NCBI GenBank assembly: GCA_017475805.1
Contig: JAFVEW010000353.1
Span: 1 to 6,711, forward strand
DNA from: Synergistaceae bacterium
GTDB lineage: Bacteria > Synergistota > Synergistia > Synergistales > Aminobacteriaceae
DNA length: 6,711 nt
Direction: 5' to 3'
Shown here piece after piece: positions 1 through 5,459 of the stretch (positions are counted from its first letter, which is position 1; every line of letters begins with the position of its first letter). The translations under genes were made by a program, and so were the position numbers. Below the pieces are notes generated by a model. It ran no database searches. It was not told the DNA's origin and saw nothing but the letters and a program-made list of their open reading frames with translations.

Positions 1-1776
1 ATTGTCTGTACTATAGGACCTGCAAGCGATAATTTTGAAACTCTAAAATCAATGGCTGAAGCAGGTATGAACGTCGCGAGATTAAATTTTTCTCACGGCG
101 ATTATGAAGGACACGAGAAAAAATTAAAATTAATTCGCCGGGTCGAACGCTCAACTAAAAAGCCCTTAGCCGCATTATTAGATACTAAAGGCCCGGAAAT
201 TCGTACGGGACATGTTGCTGGCGGCGAGATAACTTTAACTCAAGGCGAGAAAATTATTTTATCTTCATGCGAAGAAGCATTTGAAGGCACGCCCGAAAAA
301 GTTTGGGTGAATTATAAATTATTAGCTCATGAAGTCGAACCGGGACAAAATATTTATATCGATGACGGAACATTAAATCTTGAAGTCGAAAAAATTGACG
401 GCGATGACGTTCACTGCAAAATCGTAGTAGGCGGCGCACTGCGAAACACTAAAGGAATAAATCTTCCCGGCTCTGATATAACTCTCCCTGCTCTCTCTGA
501 AAAAGACAAAGAAGACATAGCTTGGGGTATTCAGCACGGCATGGAATATTTAGCTGTCTCTTTCGTCAAGACCGCACAGGATATTAAAGACGTTCGCAGA
601 CTTATTCAAAGCTACGGCGGAACAATGAAAGTTTTAGCTAAAATCGAAACTCGTCAGGCAGTTCAAAATATTGATGAGATCGTTGACGTTGTTGACGGCG
701 TTATGGTAGCTCGCGGGGATTTAGGCGTTGAAGTTGCTACAGAAGACGTGCCGCTCGTTCAGAAAAAAATTATCGAGATGTGCAGAGTTCGCGGAAAAGT
801 TGTCATAGTTGCGACTCAAATGCTCGACTCTATGATAAGAAACCCAAGACCGACACGCGCCGAAGCCAGCGACGTTGCTAACGCCGTTCTTGACGGTACC
901 GACGCGGTAATGTTATCAGGCGAAACAGCTTCAGGAAATTATCCCGTCCAAGCCGTTGCGACAATGCGTCGAATCGTTGACAGAGCTGAAAAAGAATTAG
1001 GCTTATGGGGCAATCATTTATCCGCATCGGCAAGCAAGCCTAACGAGCCAAGCCCGTCTGAATTACAGGGTATTCCTGTCCCTGATGCAGTCAGCGGAGC
1101 AGCAGTCTTAATCGCTCGACAAATTAAAGCTCCCGCGATAATCTCTCTAAGCCGCAGCGGACTCACAGCGAAAATGATAAGCAAACATCGCCCCGAGTGT
1201 CCGATTTTAGGCGTTACTCCGAGTCAGCAGACTTGGCGGGAGCTTGCGCTATGGTGGGGAGTACAGCCTGTTAGACTTTCAGAAATGTCGGATATTAACG
1301 TCGCGGCGCGTGAAGCTATAACAACATGCGTGCATCAAAAATTATTGCCAGAAGGTGAGCTTGTTGTAATCACAGCCGGAGTCCCTGTAGGCCGTCCGGG
1401 TTCAACTAATGTCGTTGAAGTTTTGACTACAGGAACAATTTTATTATCAGGAACGCCTTTATCGACTCGAAATGCTGTCGGAAAAGTCTGCATAGCCCGA
1501 ACGCCTCAAGAAGCTATAGAGAAAGCTACGCCGGGCTGCGTTTTAGTTGTTCGTCAATTAAGCGAAGAATATAAACCTGTGCTTGATAAAGTCGGAGCTG
1601 TTTTATTCGAGAGCGGATTGTTATTCTCAGAAGGCGGAGCTTTGGCGATGGATTATAACCTGCCTTGCATTGTCGGCGTTGCTGATGCGTTTTCAACTTT
1701 AATGGACGATGACACTGTTTCGATTGACGGAACGCGCGGGCTTGTTTATCGCGGAGTCGTGAGACTCGTAGTTTAA
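1..1776 (+). CDS. pyk: Pyruvate kinase with extra C-terminal PEP-utilizer-like domain (5' end truncated by window)
   Basis: This cytoplasmic glycolytic enzyme transfers phosphate from PEP to ADP, giving pyruvate and ATP. The frame is open from base 1 (IVCTIGPAS...), so the start codon lies a few codons before the window; the ATG at 52 is internal. Visible family signatures, numbered from base 1, are RLNFSHG near 27-33, LDTKGPEIRTG near 60-70, the active-site KIE (K214, E216), ARGDLGVEV, and ATQMLDSM with PRPTRAEASDVANAVLDGTDAVMLSGETA. The Glu in KGPEIR with flanking Thr residues is the K+-dependent type (Lys is found there in K+-independent enzymes). The C-terminal allosteric domain spans about 360-478. 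A further domain of about 110 residues resembling the PEP-utilizer swivel domain ends the protein, as in the long Bacillus enzymes (about 585 aa; here 591 visible). In that domain the usual Ser-His pair appears as Ser-Glu. It is followed codirectionally by cdaA after a 79-nt gap. Identification is certain. Confidence 0.97.
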   Translation: MVCTIGPASDNFETLKSMAEAGMNVARLNFSHGDYEGHEKKLKLIRRVERSTKKPLAALLDTKGPEIRTGHVAGGEITLTQGEKIILSSCEEAFEGTPEKVWVNYKLLAHEVEPGQNIYIDDGTLNLEVEKIDGDDVHCKIVVGGALRNTKGINLPGSDITLPALSEKDKEDIAWGIQHGMEYLAVSFVKTAQDIKDVRRLIQSYGGTMKVLAKIETRQAVQNIDEIVDVVDGVMVARGDLGVEVATEDVPLVQKKIIEMCRVRGKVVIVATQMLDSMIRNPRPTRAEASDVANAVLDGTDAVMLSGETASGNYPVQAVATMRRIVDRAEKELGLWGNHLSASASKPNEPSPSELQGIPVPDAVSGAAVLIARQIKAPAIISLSRSGLTAKMISKHRPECPILGVTPSQQTWRELALWWGVQPVRLSEMSDINVAAREAITTCVHQKLLPEGELVVITAGVPVGRPGSTNVVEVLTTGTILLSGTPLSTRNAVGKVCIARTPQEAIEKATPGCVLVVRQLSEEYKPVLDKVGAVLFESGLLFSEGGALAMDYNLPCIVGVADAFSTLMDDDTVSIDGTRGLVYRGVVRLVV

Positions 1777-1855
1777 TTAGGAGGTAAAAAGTAGGAAATT
1801 AGGAAGTAAAAAAATCAATTCCTAACTCCTCACTCCTAATTCCTACTCATTAAAA
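1777..1855 (+). repeat. Intergenic inverted repeat between pyk and cdaA (copy 1, both arms)
   Basis: The whole 79-nt gap is made of one purine-rich arm and one complementary pyrimidine-rich arm. Bases 1790-1807 (AGTAGGAAATTAGGAAGT) pair with 1832-1847 (ACTCCTAATTCCTACT), leaving two single-A bulges and a loop at 1808-1831. Both arms recur elsewhere: 19 nt (1797-1815) are identical to 4106-4124, and 20 nt (1826-1845) are identical to 4655-4674. The 5' end carries AGGAGGT (1779-1785). The 3' side has no T-run, so it does not look like a terminator. It is best read as a dispersed non-coding repeat of MITE or REP type; its name and origin are unknown to me. Confidence 0.8.
1779..1785 (+). promoter_or_regulatory. 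Displaced Shine-Dalgarno-like AGGAGGT upstream of cdaA
   Basis: AGGAGGT is a perfect anti-SD match. It lies 3 nt after the pyk stop but 70 nt before the cdaA ATG at 1856. No SD lies directly before that ATG, where the sequence reads CTACTCATTAAAA. If the 1790-1847 hairpin folds, only about 12 unpaired bases remain between this site and the ATG. It may be the true ribosome site acting across a hairpin, or only part of the repeat, whose words are also AGGAG-rich. Confidence 0.4.
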
Positions 1856-2701
1856 ATGTGGTCAAATATCAGAAGTTTATTAGACATTGCGATTGTTTCA
1901 TTAATAATTTATAGAATTTTAGTCGTTCTTGTCGGCACGCAGGCTGTGCAGTTAGTTAAGGGTGTTATTTCCCTTGCGCTGCTATGGTGGCTCGCGGCGA
2001 TGTTTAGATTTCGTTTATTATCGTGGTTTTTGGGAAGTTCGCTGCTTGCGTTGAGCTTGGCCGTTCCGATCGTTTTTCAGCCGGAACTTAGAAAAATGCT
2101 TGTCGAACTTGGACGCGGACATTTTTATAAGCGTCAGATGTCGACGGACGAAGCCGAAGTCAAAGTTAATAATATCGCAAAGGCTCTGCAATATCTCAAA
2201 GCTAATAAAATCGGCGCGCTTATAGTCCTTCAGCGTGAAGACGCTTTAGGCGAATATACAGACACAGCTATTCACTTAAACGCAGATATAACTCAGGAAT
2301 TAATCGAAGCTATCTTCTGGGTTAATAATCCTTTGCACGACGGTGCTATCGTTATTGACCGTTACAAAATTATTTCAGCTGCATGTTATTTACCTTTAGC
2401 TGACGTTCCTGAAGTTTCACGCTTCTATGGCACAAGACACAGAGCAGCACTCGGAATAACACAGAAAACTGACGCTCTTGTCTTTGTCGTTTCAGAACAG
2501 CGCGGTGAAATTTCCTTAGCTGCTTCGGGAAGACTCGACAAGAATATAAAAGATTTTCAAATTGAAAAAAATTTAATGTATTACTTCGTCGGCGACAAAG
2601 TCGTTTCAGGCTGGAGAGGACACTTGAACGAACTTAAAAAACTTTTATGGGCAAACACTCATGTATCTGATCCGGGCGGAATGGGAGGTCTTGTAAATTA
2701 A
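1856..2701 (+). CDS. cdaA: Diadenylate cyclase CdaA (DisA_N/DAC domain, membrane-bound)
   Basis: The enzyme joins two ATP into the second messenger c-di-AMP at the inner face of the membrane. It has 281 residues, close to the usual CdaA length. The N-terminal part (about 8-76) is hydrophobic with room for three membrane helices. It is followed by the family linker FQPELRKMLVELGR (74-87) and the catalytic DAC domain (about 100-250). The two hallmark motifs are intact: DGA at 162-164 in NNPLHDGAIVID, and RHR at 194-196 in GTRHRAALG. The later SEQRGEISLA segment also fits. The ATG at 1856 is the only reasonable start: upstream codons in frame hold no start before a TAA at 1823, and the protein begins like other CdaA proteins (IRSLLDIAIV). 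It lacks an adjacent SD. cdaR starts 2 nt after its stop, and GGGAGGT near its 3' end (2683-2689) can serve cdaR. Known role: control of K+ and osmolyte transport and cell-wall homeostasis. Confidence 0.96.
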   Translation: MWSNIRSLLDIAIVSLIIYRILVVLVGTQAVQLVKGVISLALLWWLAAMFRFRLLSWFLGSSLLALSLAVPIVFQPELRKMLVELGRGHFYKRQMSTDEAEVKVNNIAKALQYLKANKIGALIVLQREDALGEYTDTAIHLNADITQELIEAIFWVNNPLHDGAIVIDRYKIISAACYLPLADVPEVSRFYGTRHRAALGITQKTDALVFVVSEQRGEISLAASGRLDKNIKDFQIEKNLMYYFVGDKVVSGWRGHLNELKKLLWANTHVSDPGGMGGLVN

Positions 2702-2703
2702 CA

Positions 2704-3954
2704 ATGAAAAATTTTAATCTCGATAAAATTCTATCTTCTTCTTGGACTTTATGGGGACTTTCGATTTTGCTTGCTTTCGGAATGTGGATTTACGTTACGG
2801 GACTCGAAGAAAGCGAATATATAACGCGCCAATTCTCATGCCCGATTGAATATCGCGGGCTTGATTCTCAAACTATAATTCGCGGGCGTCTCTCTGAAGC
2901 TGATATTGAAATTCGCGGCTCTGAAGAAGCAATAATGAGGCTCGATTACAATTCCGTTAAGGCTTACGTTGACGCTCGAAATTTAGTTCCAGGCAAACGC
3001 TACACTGTTAATATAAATGTAGATTTGCCGCCGAATATAAATTTAGTTTCGTGTTTTCCGTCGCAGGCAACTTTAGATTTAGTCCGCCAAGTTACCCGTT
3101 TAATGACTGTTGAAACAGTTTTGCCGCAAAATATTCCTGAAGGCCATTATATCGAAGGCGTTGAAATAATCCCTAAAGAAGTCGGCATTCGAGGCGCGGA
3201 AGATGACGTCGTTAAAATCGGTTCAGTCAGAATAACTCCGACAATCGAAGAATTACAAGAAGGCGGAGAGCGTTTAATGGCCGTGAAATTTTCTCAGTCA
3301 GAAGCCTTTGAAGGCAATGTAACCGTTGAGCCTGCTCAAGTTCGTTTTCATGGAAATTTAGTGCGCGGCCTTCCGCGTAAGAGAGTCCCTGTTAATGTCA
3401 GACTTACAGGCAAACTTGATGATGATTATGAGATCCGCGCCATTACGACAGACCCGTCTGAAGTTCAAATTGAAGGCAAGCTTGAAGACCTTGCGAAAAT
3501 AGAAACTATTGACACAGAAGTTATAGATGTATCGTCAACTAATGAAAATCAAAATATAGTCGCGCCGTTACGACAGCCTGAAGTTGAAGGAGTCTCGCTC
3601 GTCAATAATTCTTCAGTCCGAGTCAGCCTGCAGCTCAGTGAGGCTCGTGCAGAAACTTTATTGACTAATATTCCTGTTGAACTTCGGAACGCTAACCCGA
3701 TGCAAAATTGGGAAGCTAATCCATCGAGTGTTTCAATTACGATTGAAGGCCGACCGTCTTTAATTTCAAAATTTTCTCGCGAAGATATTAATATAAAAGC
3801 CTATGTGGACATGACAAATATTTTTATGACTCCTGTAACGCTTCCTGTTAAAGCTGAAATCGTTTCAAACGACTATGCTTTCAGAATTACGAAAATCGAT
3901 CCGCAGAATATAACGATAAACGATTTGGAAAATGGCTTAGATTTTTCTAAGTGA
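2704..3954 (+). CDS. cdaR: YbbR-domain protein, CdaA regulator CdaR
   Basis: This is a membrane-anchored extracytoplasmic protein that, in Bacillus and Listeria, binds CdaA and modulates c-di-AMP synthesis. It has 416 residues. A short cytoplasmic N-terminus precedes one hydrophobic anchor (about 14-32, WTLWGLSILLAFGMWIYV). The rest is beta-rich and built from about four YbbR repeats (roughly 37-128, 132-218, 224-312 and 318-408). Repeat ends carry the recurring pattern 'P..V.I.G' (EVGIRG at 159-164, EVQIEG at 253-258, SVSITIEG at 342-349). The repeat count is my estimate from these patterns. The gene sits 2 nt after the cdaA stop, so the two are almost surely cotranscribed and perhaps translationally coupled; its SD lies inside the end of cdaA, about 14 nt from the ATG. 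In many genomes glmM follows; here a promoter and a convergent gene cluster follow instead. Confidence 0.93.
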   Translation: MKNFNLDKILSSSWTLWGLSILLAFGMWIYVTGLEESEYITRQFSCPIEYRGLDSQTIIRGRLSEADIEIRGSEEAIMRLDYNSVKAYVDARNLVPGKRYTVNINVDLPPNINLVSCFPSQATLDLVRQVTRLMTVETVLPQNIPEGHYIEGVEIIPKEVGIRGAEDDVVKIGSVRITPTIEELQEGGERLMAVKFSQSEAFEGNVTVEPAQVRFHGNLVRGLPRKRVPVNVRLTGKLDDDYEIRAITTDPSEVQIEGKLEDLAKIETIDTEVIDVSSTNENQNIVAPLRQPEVEGVSLVNNSSVRVSLQLSEARAETLLTNIPVELRNANPMQNWEANPSSVSITIEGRPSLISKFSREDINIKAYVDMTNIFMTPVTLPVKAEIVSNDYAFRITKIDPQNITINDLENGLDFSK

Positions 3955-3955
3955 T

Positions 3956-3984
3956 TTGACAGATTTTAATTTGAAGTCTATAAT
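3956..3984 (+). promoter_or_regulatory. Perfect-consensus sigma-70/sigma-A promoter
   Basis: TTGACA at 3956-3961 and TATAAT at 3979-3984 are separated by exactly 17 nt, the ideal vegetative promoter, beginning 2 nt after the cdaR stop codon. The predicted start of transcription is near 3991. No protein gene follows on this strand before the convergent yqeY, so it most likely drives the short RNA described next. Both hexamers and the spacing being exact makes chance occurrence unlikely. Confidence 0.8.
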
Positions 3985-3990
3985 TCCGCG

Positions 3991-4098
3991 CAATGCAATT
4001 CAAATATATATTGTCCACATCAACAATATCTTTTCTATATTCTTTTCAGTGATAACAACAGCCGAGGAACGTAAGAACCCCGGCTTGATATTTTATTT
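3991..4098 (+). ncRNA. Candidate small RNA between cdaR and yqeY
   Basis: This is a predicted transcript of about 107 nt, from the consensus promoter to the end of the hairpin plus T-rich tail. Near its 5' end there is a perfect 7-bp hairpin (ATATTGT 4008-4014, loop CCACATCA, ACAATAT 4023-4029). It is followed by a U/C-rich unpaired stretch (4030-4048) and then the terminator hairpin. This layout (5' hairpin, single-stranded linker, terminator) is typical of trans-acting small RNAs. I do not recognise a known family. A 19-codon ORF (ATG 3993 to TGA 4050-4052) fits inside but has no SD and would be nearly leaderless, so a peptide is possible but unlikely. It converges on yqeY, so read-through could be antisense to that gene's 3' end. 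Confidence 0.5.
4060..4098 (+). terminator. Rho-independent terminator after cdaR / candidate sRNA
   Basis: AGCCGAGG (4060-4067) pairs with CCCCGGCT (4078-4085), with one A-C mismatch and a 10-nt loop. It is followed by TGATATTTTATTT. The T-rich tail is moderate and lies only on the plus-strand side, so it should end rightward transcripts from cdaR or from the promoter at 3956. For the leftward yqeY transcript the sequence beyond the stem is not T-rich. Confidence 0.65.
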
Positions 4099-4099
4099 A

Positions 4100-4126
4100 A
4101 GTAGGAATTAGGAAGTAAAAAAATAA
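4100..4126 (+). repeat. Intergenic repeat, solo purine-rich arm (copy 2), 3' of yqeY
   Basis: AGTAGGAATTAGGAAG then T and a run of seven A nearly copies the left arm of the repeat at 1790-1816; 19 nt (4106-4124) are identical to 1797-1815. No complementary arm lies next to it. The matching arm is found on the other side of yqeY (4651-4678), 12 nt being a perfect inverted match (4102-4113 with 4663-4674). Confidence 0.75.
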
Positions 4127-4134
4127 AAGACTTT

Positions 4135-4584
4135 CTAATTTAGAAACGCGCTGACTTTGTCTTTTACTCTTGAACCGTCGGCGAGACCTTTAGCTTTTGC
4201 CATAACGGCTTTCATTAACTTGCCCATGTCTTTTGGCGATGAGGCGTTAATTTCTTTCGCGGCTTCTGAAATTAAGGCGTCAATTTCTTCGTCGCTTAAT
4301 TGCTTGGGCAGATAAGGCTCAAGAATTTTAATTTCAGCAAGCTCCGACTCTGCACGGTCATCAGCTCCGCCTGCTTTATATTGTTCGGCGGCGTCTTTCC
4401 TTTGTTTGATTAATTTCTTGATTACTGTATAAACGTCATCGTCTGTAATTTCGGCTGCTTTGCCCTTGTCGGCTTGAAGTTTTTGAAGCTCGGCCTTCAA
4501 CATTCTCAGAGTCGAGAGTTTCGGCTCTGTTCGTTCTTTCATTGCTTGCGTTAAATCGTGCGTAATGTCCTGAGTTAATGACAT
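4135..4584 (-). CDS. yqeY: GatB/YqeY domain-containing protein
   Basis: This is a small soluble helical protein of the YqeY family, related to the C-terminal tRNA-contacting domain of GatB. Its precise function is not established; a link to tRNA-dependent amidation or translation is inferred from the homology. It has 149 residues, the normal family length. Recognisable parts are the start SLTQDITHDLTQAMKERTEPKLSTLRML, the middle ILEPYLPKQLSDEEID, and the C-terminal GKLMKAVMAKAKGLADG...VKDKVSAFLN. The start at 4584 is chosen because GAAAGGAA (4593-4600) lies 8 nt upstream and the product then aligns with the family. The frame also stays open to an ATG at 4662, but that 26-residue extension is translated repeat and AT-rich spacer, so I reject it. 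It is last in the HIT–rpsU–yqeY unit, 97 nt after rpsU, and both flanks carry pieces of the intergenic repeat. Confidence 0.93.
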   Translation of the reverse strand: MSLTQDITHDLTQAMKERTEPKLSTLRMLKAELQKLQADKGKAAEITDDDVYTVIKKLIKQRKDAAEQYKAGGADDRAESELAEIKILEPYLPKQLSDEEIDALISEAAKEINASSPKDMGKLMKAVMAKAKGLADGSRVKDKVSAFLN

Positions 4585-4604
4585 AAAAAAATTTCCTTTC
4601 TCAA

Positions 4605-4663
4605 AATAAAAAATAAAATAGTGAGGAGCTGAAAAACTTTTTTTTAATTTCTCACTCCTCACT
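4605..4663 (-). terminator. Possible attenuator or partial terminator between rpsU and yqeY
   Basis: Read on the minus strand, the 9-bp stem formed by 4663-4655 and 4628-4620 is followed by ATTTTATTTTTTATTT. A stem plus T-run between two genes of one unit could end part of the transcripts and lower yqeY relative to rpsU. The large 26-nt loop weakens the case for an efficient terminator. Confidence 0.35.
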
Positions 4664-4678
4664 CCTAATTCCTAACTC
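4620..4678 (+). repeat. Intergenic repeat (copy 3) with hairpin, between rpsU and yqeY
   Basis: The pyrimidine-rich arm at 4651-4678 shares 20 identical nt (CTCCTCACTCCTAATTCCTA, 4655-4674) with copy 1. A 9-nt AGTGAGGAG at 4620-4628 pairs perfectly with CTCCTCACT at 4655-4663, enclosing a 26-nt A/T-rich loop. The left side differs from copy 1, so this is a rearranged or degenerate member of the family. Confidence 0.75.
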
Positions 4679-4681
4679 AAA

Positions 4682-4879
4682 CTAAGCTGGATTCCTGTGG
4701 CGCATACTTTTGCGTTTACGGGCGGCCTCAGCGCGTTTGATTTTTTTCGCGTCGCTGGGTTTCTCGTAATGTTCACGTCTGCGCGCTTCGCGGAGTGTTC
4801 CTACTCTCGCTACTTCACGTTTGAATCGCCTGAGGGTATCCTCGAGAGACTCTCCGTCCTTACGGGTTACTGTCGTCAT
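4682..4879 (-). CDS. rpsU: 30S ribosomal protein S21
   Basis: Small-subunit ribosomal protein, bound late near the 3' end of 16S rRNA and involved in initiation. It has 65 residues, very basic, with the family pattern [33 protein letters not shown] and a C-terminal Arg/Lys-rich helix ([18 protein letters not shown]). I start it at the ATG 4879 ([11 protein letters not shown]): a strong SD, GGGAGGG (4888-4894), lies 8 nt upstream and the length is normal. An ATG 33 nt further up at 4912 would add 11 residues across that SD and is rejected. It begins 39 nt after the HIT gene stop and is clearly cotranscribed with it. An open frame on the opposite strand here is a shadow. Confidence 0.97.
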   Translation of the reverse strand: MTTVTRKDGESLEDTLRRFKREVARVGTLREARRREHYEKPSDAKKIKRAEAARKRKSMRHRNPA

Positions 4880-4918
4880 GTTAAAATCCCTCCCTTCGGA
4901 TTCTTTCGGCAATCGGTG

Positions 4919-5257
4919 TTAGCCAGGAGGCCAACCGAGATTACGTCCTGCTAATAAATGCAGATGGAGGTGAGGTACTGTCTGCCCGCCTTGTTCGCCT
5001 GTATTGATTACCATTCTGTAACCGTCTTTTTCGAGGCCAAGCTCTCGGGCAACTTTCACGGCACTGCTCATCAAGTTACTCCACACTGCAGGGTCATCAA
5101 CTGCGATTCCTGACTTATAATGTTTCTTCGGGATAACAAGAACATGAACAGGTGCTTGAGGATTAGAATCCTTAAACGCGACGACGTTTTCATCACTATA
5201 AATAAAATTCGCGGGAATTTCGCCGTTTGCTATCTTACAGAAAATACAATCGTCCAT
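4919..5257 (-). CDS. HIT family protein (HinT-like purine nucleoside phosphoramidase)
   Basis: Histidine triad nucleotide-binding protein of the Hint branch, a small cytoplasmic dimer that hydrolyses adenosine phosphoramidates and acyl-AMPs; its physiological role in bacteria is poorly defined. It has 112 residues, the standard size. The N-terminus reads DDCIFCKIANGEIPA, with the Cys-X2-Cys seen in many Hint proteins. HVLVIPKKHY follows at 38-47. The triad HLHLH at 96-100, in QTVPHLHLHLLAGR, is intact, and N85 in the preceding INTGEQGG fits the active site. The ATG at 5257 is supported by TAGGAGG (5270-5276), 12 nt upstream. It is the first gene of a leftward unit with rpsU and yqeY, an arrangement familiar in Gram-positive-like genomes, and it is divergent from oadB. 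Confidence 0.96.
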   Translation of the reverse strand: MDDCIFCKIANGEIPANFIYSDENVVAFKDSNPQAPVHVLVIPKKHYKSGIAVDDPAVWSNLMSSAVKVARELGLEKDGYRMVINTGEQGGQTVPHLHLHLLAGRNLGWPPG

Positions 5258-5292
5258 TAAAATTTACAGCCTCCTAAAAATAACGCTCAAAT

Positions 5293-5301
5293 TTTATAGC
5301 A
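5293..5301 (-). promoter_or_regulatory. Extended -10 promoter for the HIT–rpsU–yqeY unit
   Basis: On the minus strand the sequence reads TGCTATAAA (5301 down to 5293), an extended -10 element. A weak -35-like TTGTTT lies about 18 nt upstream of the TATAAA hexamer's TG-containing spacer, with only 15 nt between hexamers, so recognition probably relies on the extended -10. The predicted start near 5286 leaves a leader of about 29 nt that holds the SD. No operator-like palindrome is evident. Confidence 0.5.
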
Positions 5302-5347
5302 AAGTTTGAAATTAAACAATTAATATATATACTTATTTTTTTAACGT

Positions 5348-5377
5348 TTGCTAAAATCCTTTAATCTGTGATATAAA
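5348..5377 (+). promoter_or_regulatory. Putative promoter for oadB
   Basis: TTGCTA (5348-5353), an 18-nt spacer and TATAAA (5372-5377) preceded by TGA (an extended -10, TGATATAAA) form a plausible vegetative promoter. The start of transcription would be near 5384, giving a leader of about 75 nt. The 202-bp divergent gap is extremely AT-rich, so other -10-like hexamers exist and this choice is tentative. Confidence 0.45.
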
Positions 5378-5411
5378 TTACTTTAATTATTAAAAATAAA
5401 TTTTCCATTTA

Positions 5412-5438
5412 TTAATTATATTAATTATATTAATTAAA
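5412..5438 (+). repeat. Short tandem repeat (9 nt, TTAATTATA) in the oadB leader
   Basis: TTAATTATA occurs twice exactly (5412-5420 and 5421-5429), followed by TTAATTAAA. It sits directly upstream of the AAAGGA ribosome site (5441-5446) in the predicted untranslated leader. It contains no G or C, so it would be unstructured or weakly self-pairing. Confidence 0.7.
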
Positions 5439-5459
5439 TGAAAGGATTTGATTCGCAGT

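Noticed and set aside
254..439. 61-codon minus-strand ORF inside pyk
   Set aside because: It is antisense to conserved pyruvate kinase sequence; a shadow frame.
1777..1855. Rho-independent terminator between pyk and cdaA
   Set aside because: The hairpin can form, but it is followed by CATTAAAA and the start codon, with no T-run on the plus strand.
4060..4085. Bidirectional terminator serving yqeY as well
   Set aside because: On the minus strand the stem is followed by GTTGTTATCACTG, which is not a T-run. No convincing yqeY terminator was found.
4585..4662. 26-residue N-terminal extension of yqeY to an upstream ATG
   Set aside because: It translates repeat and AT-rich spacer, has no family similarity, and bypasses a good SD 8 nt before the ATG at 4584.
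4880..4912. 11-residue N-terminal extension of rpsU
   Set aside because: It runs through the strong GGGAGGG ribosome site, and S21 proteins of normal length start at the MTTVTRKDG position.
4697..4954. 85-codon plus-strand ORF opposite rpsU
   Set aside because: It lies antisense to a certain ribosomal protein gene and the translation has no recognisable domain; it is a shadow frame.
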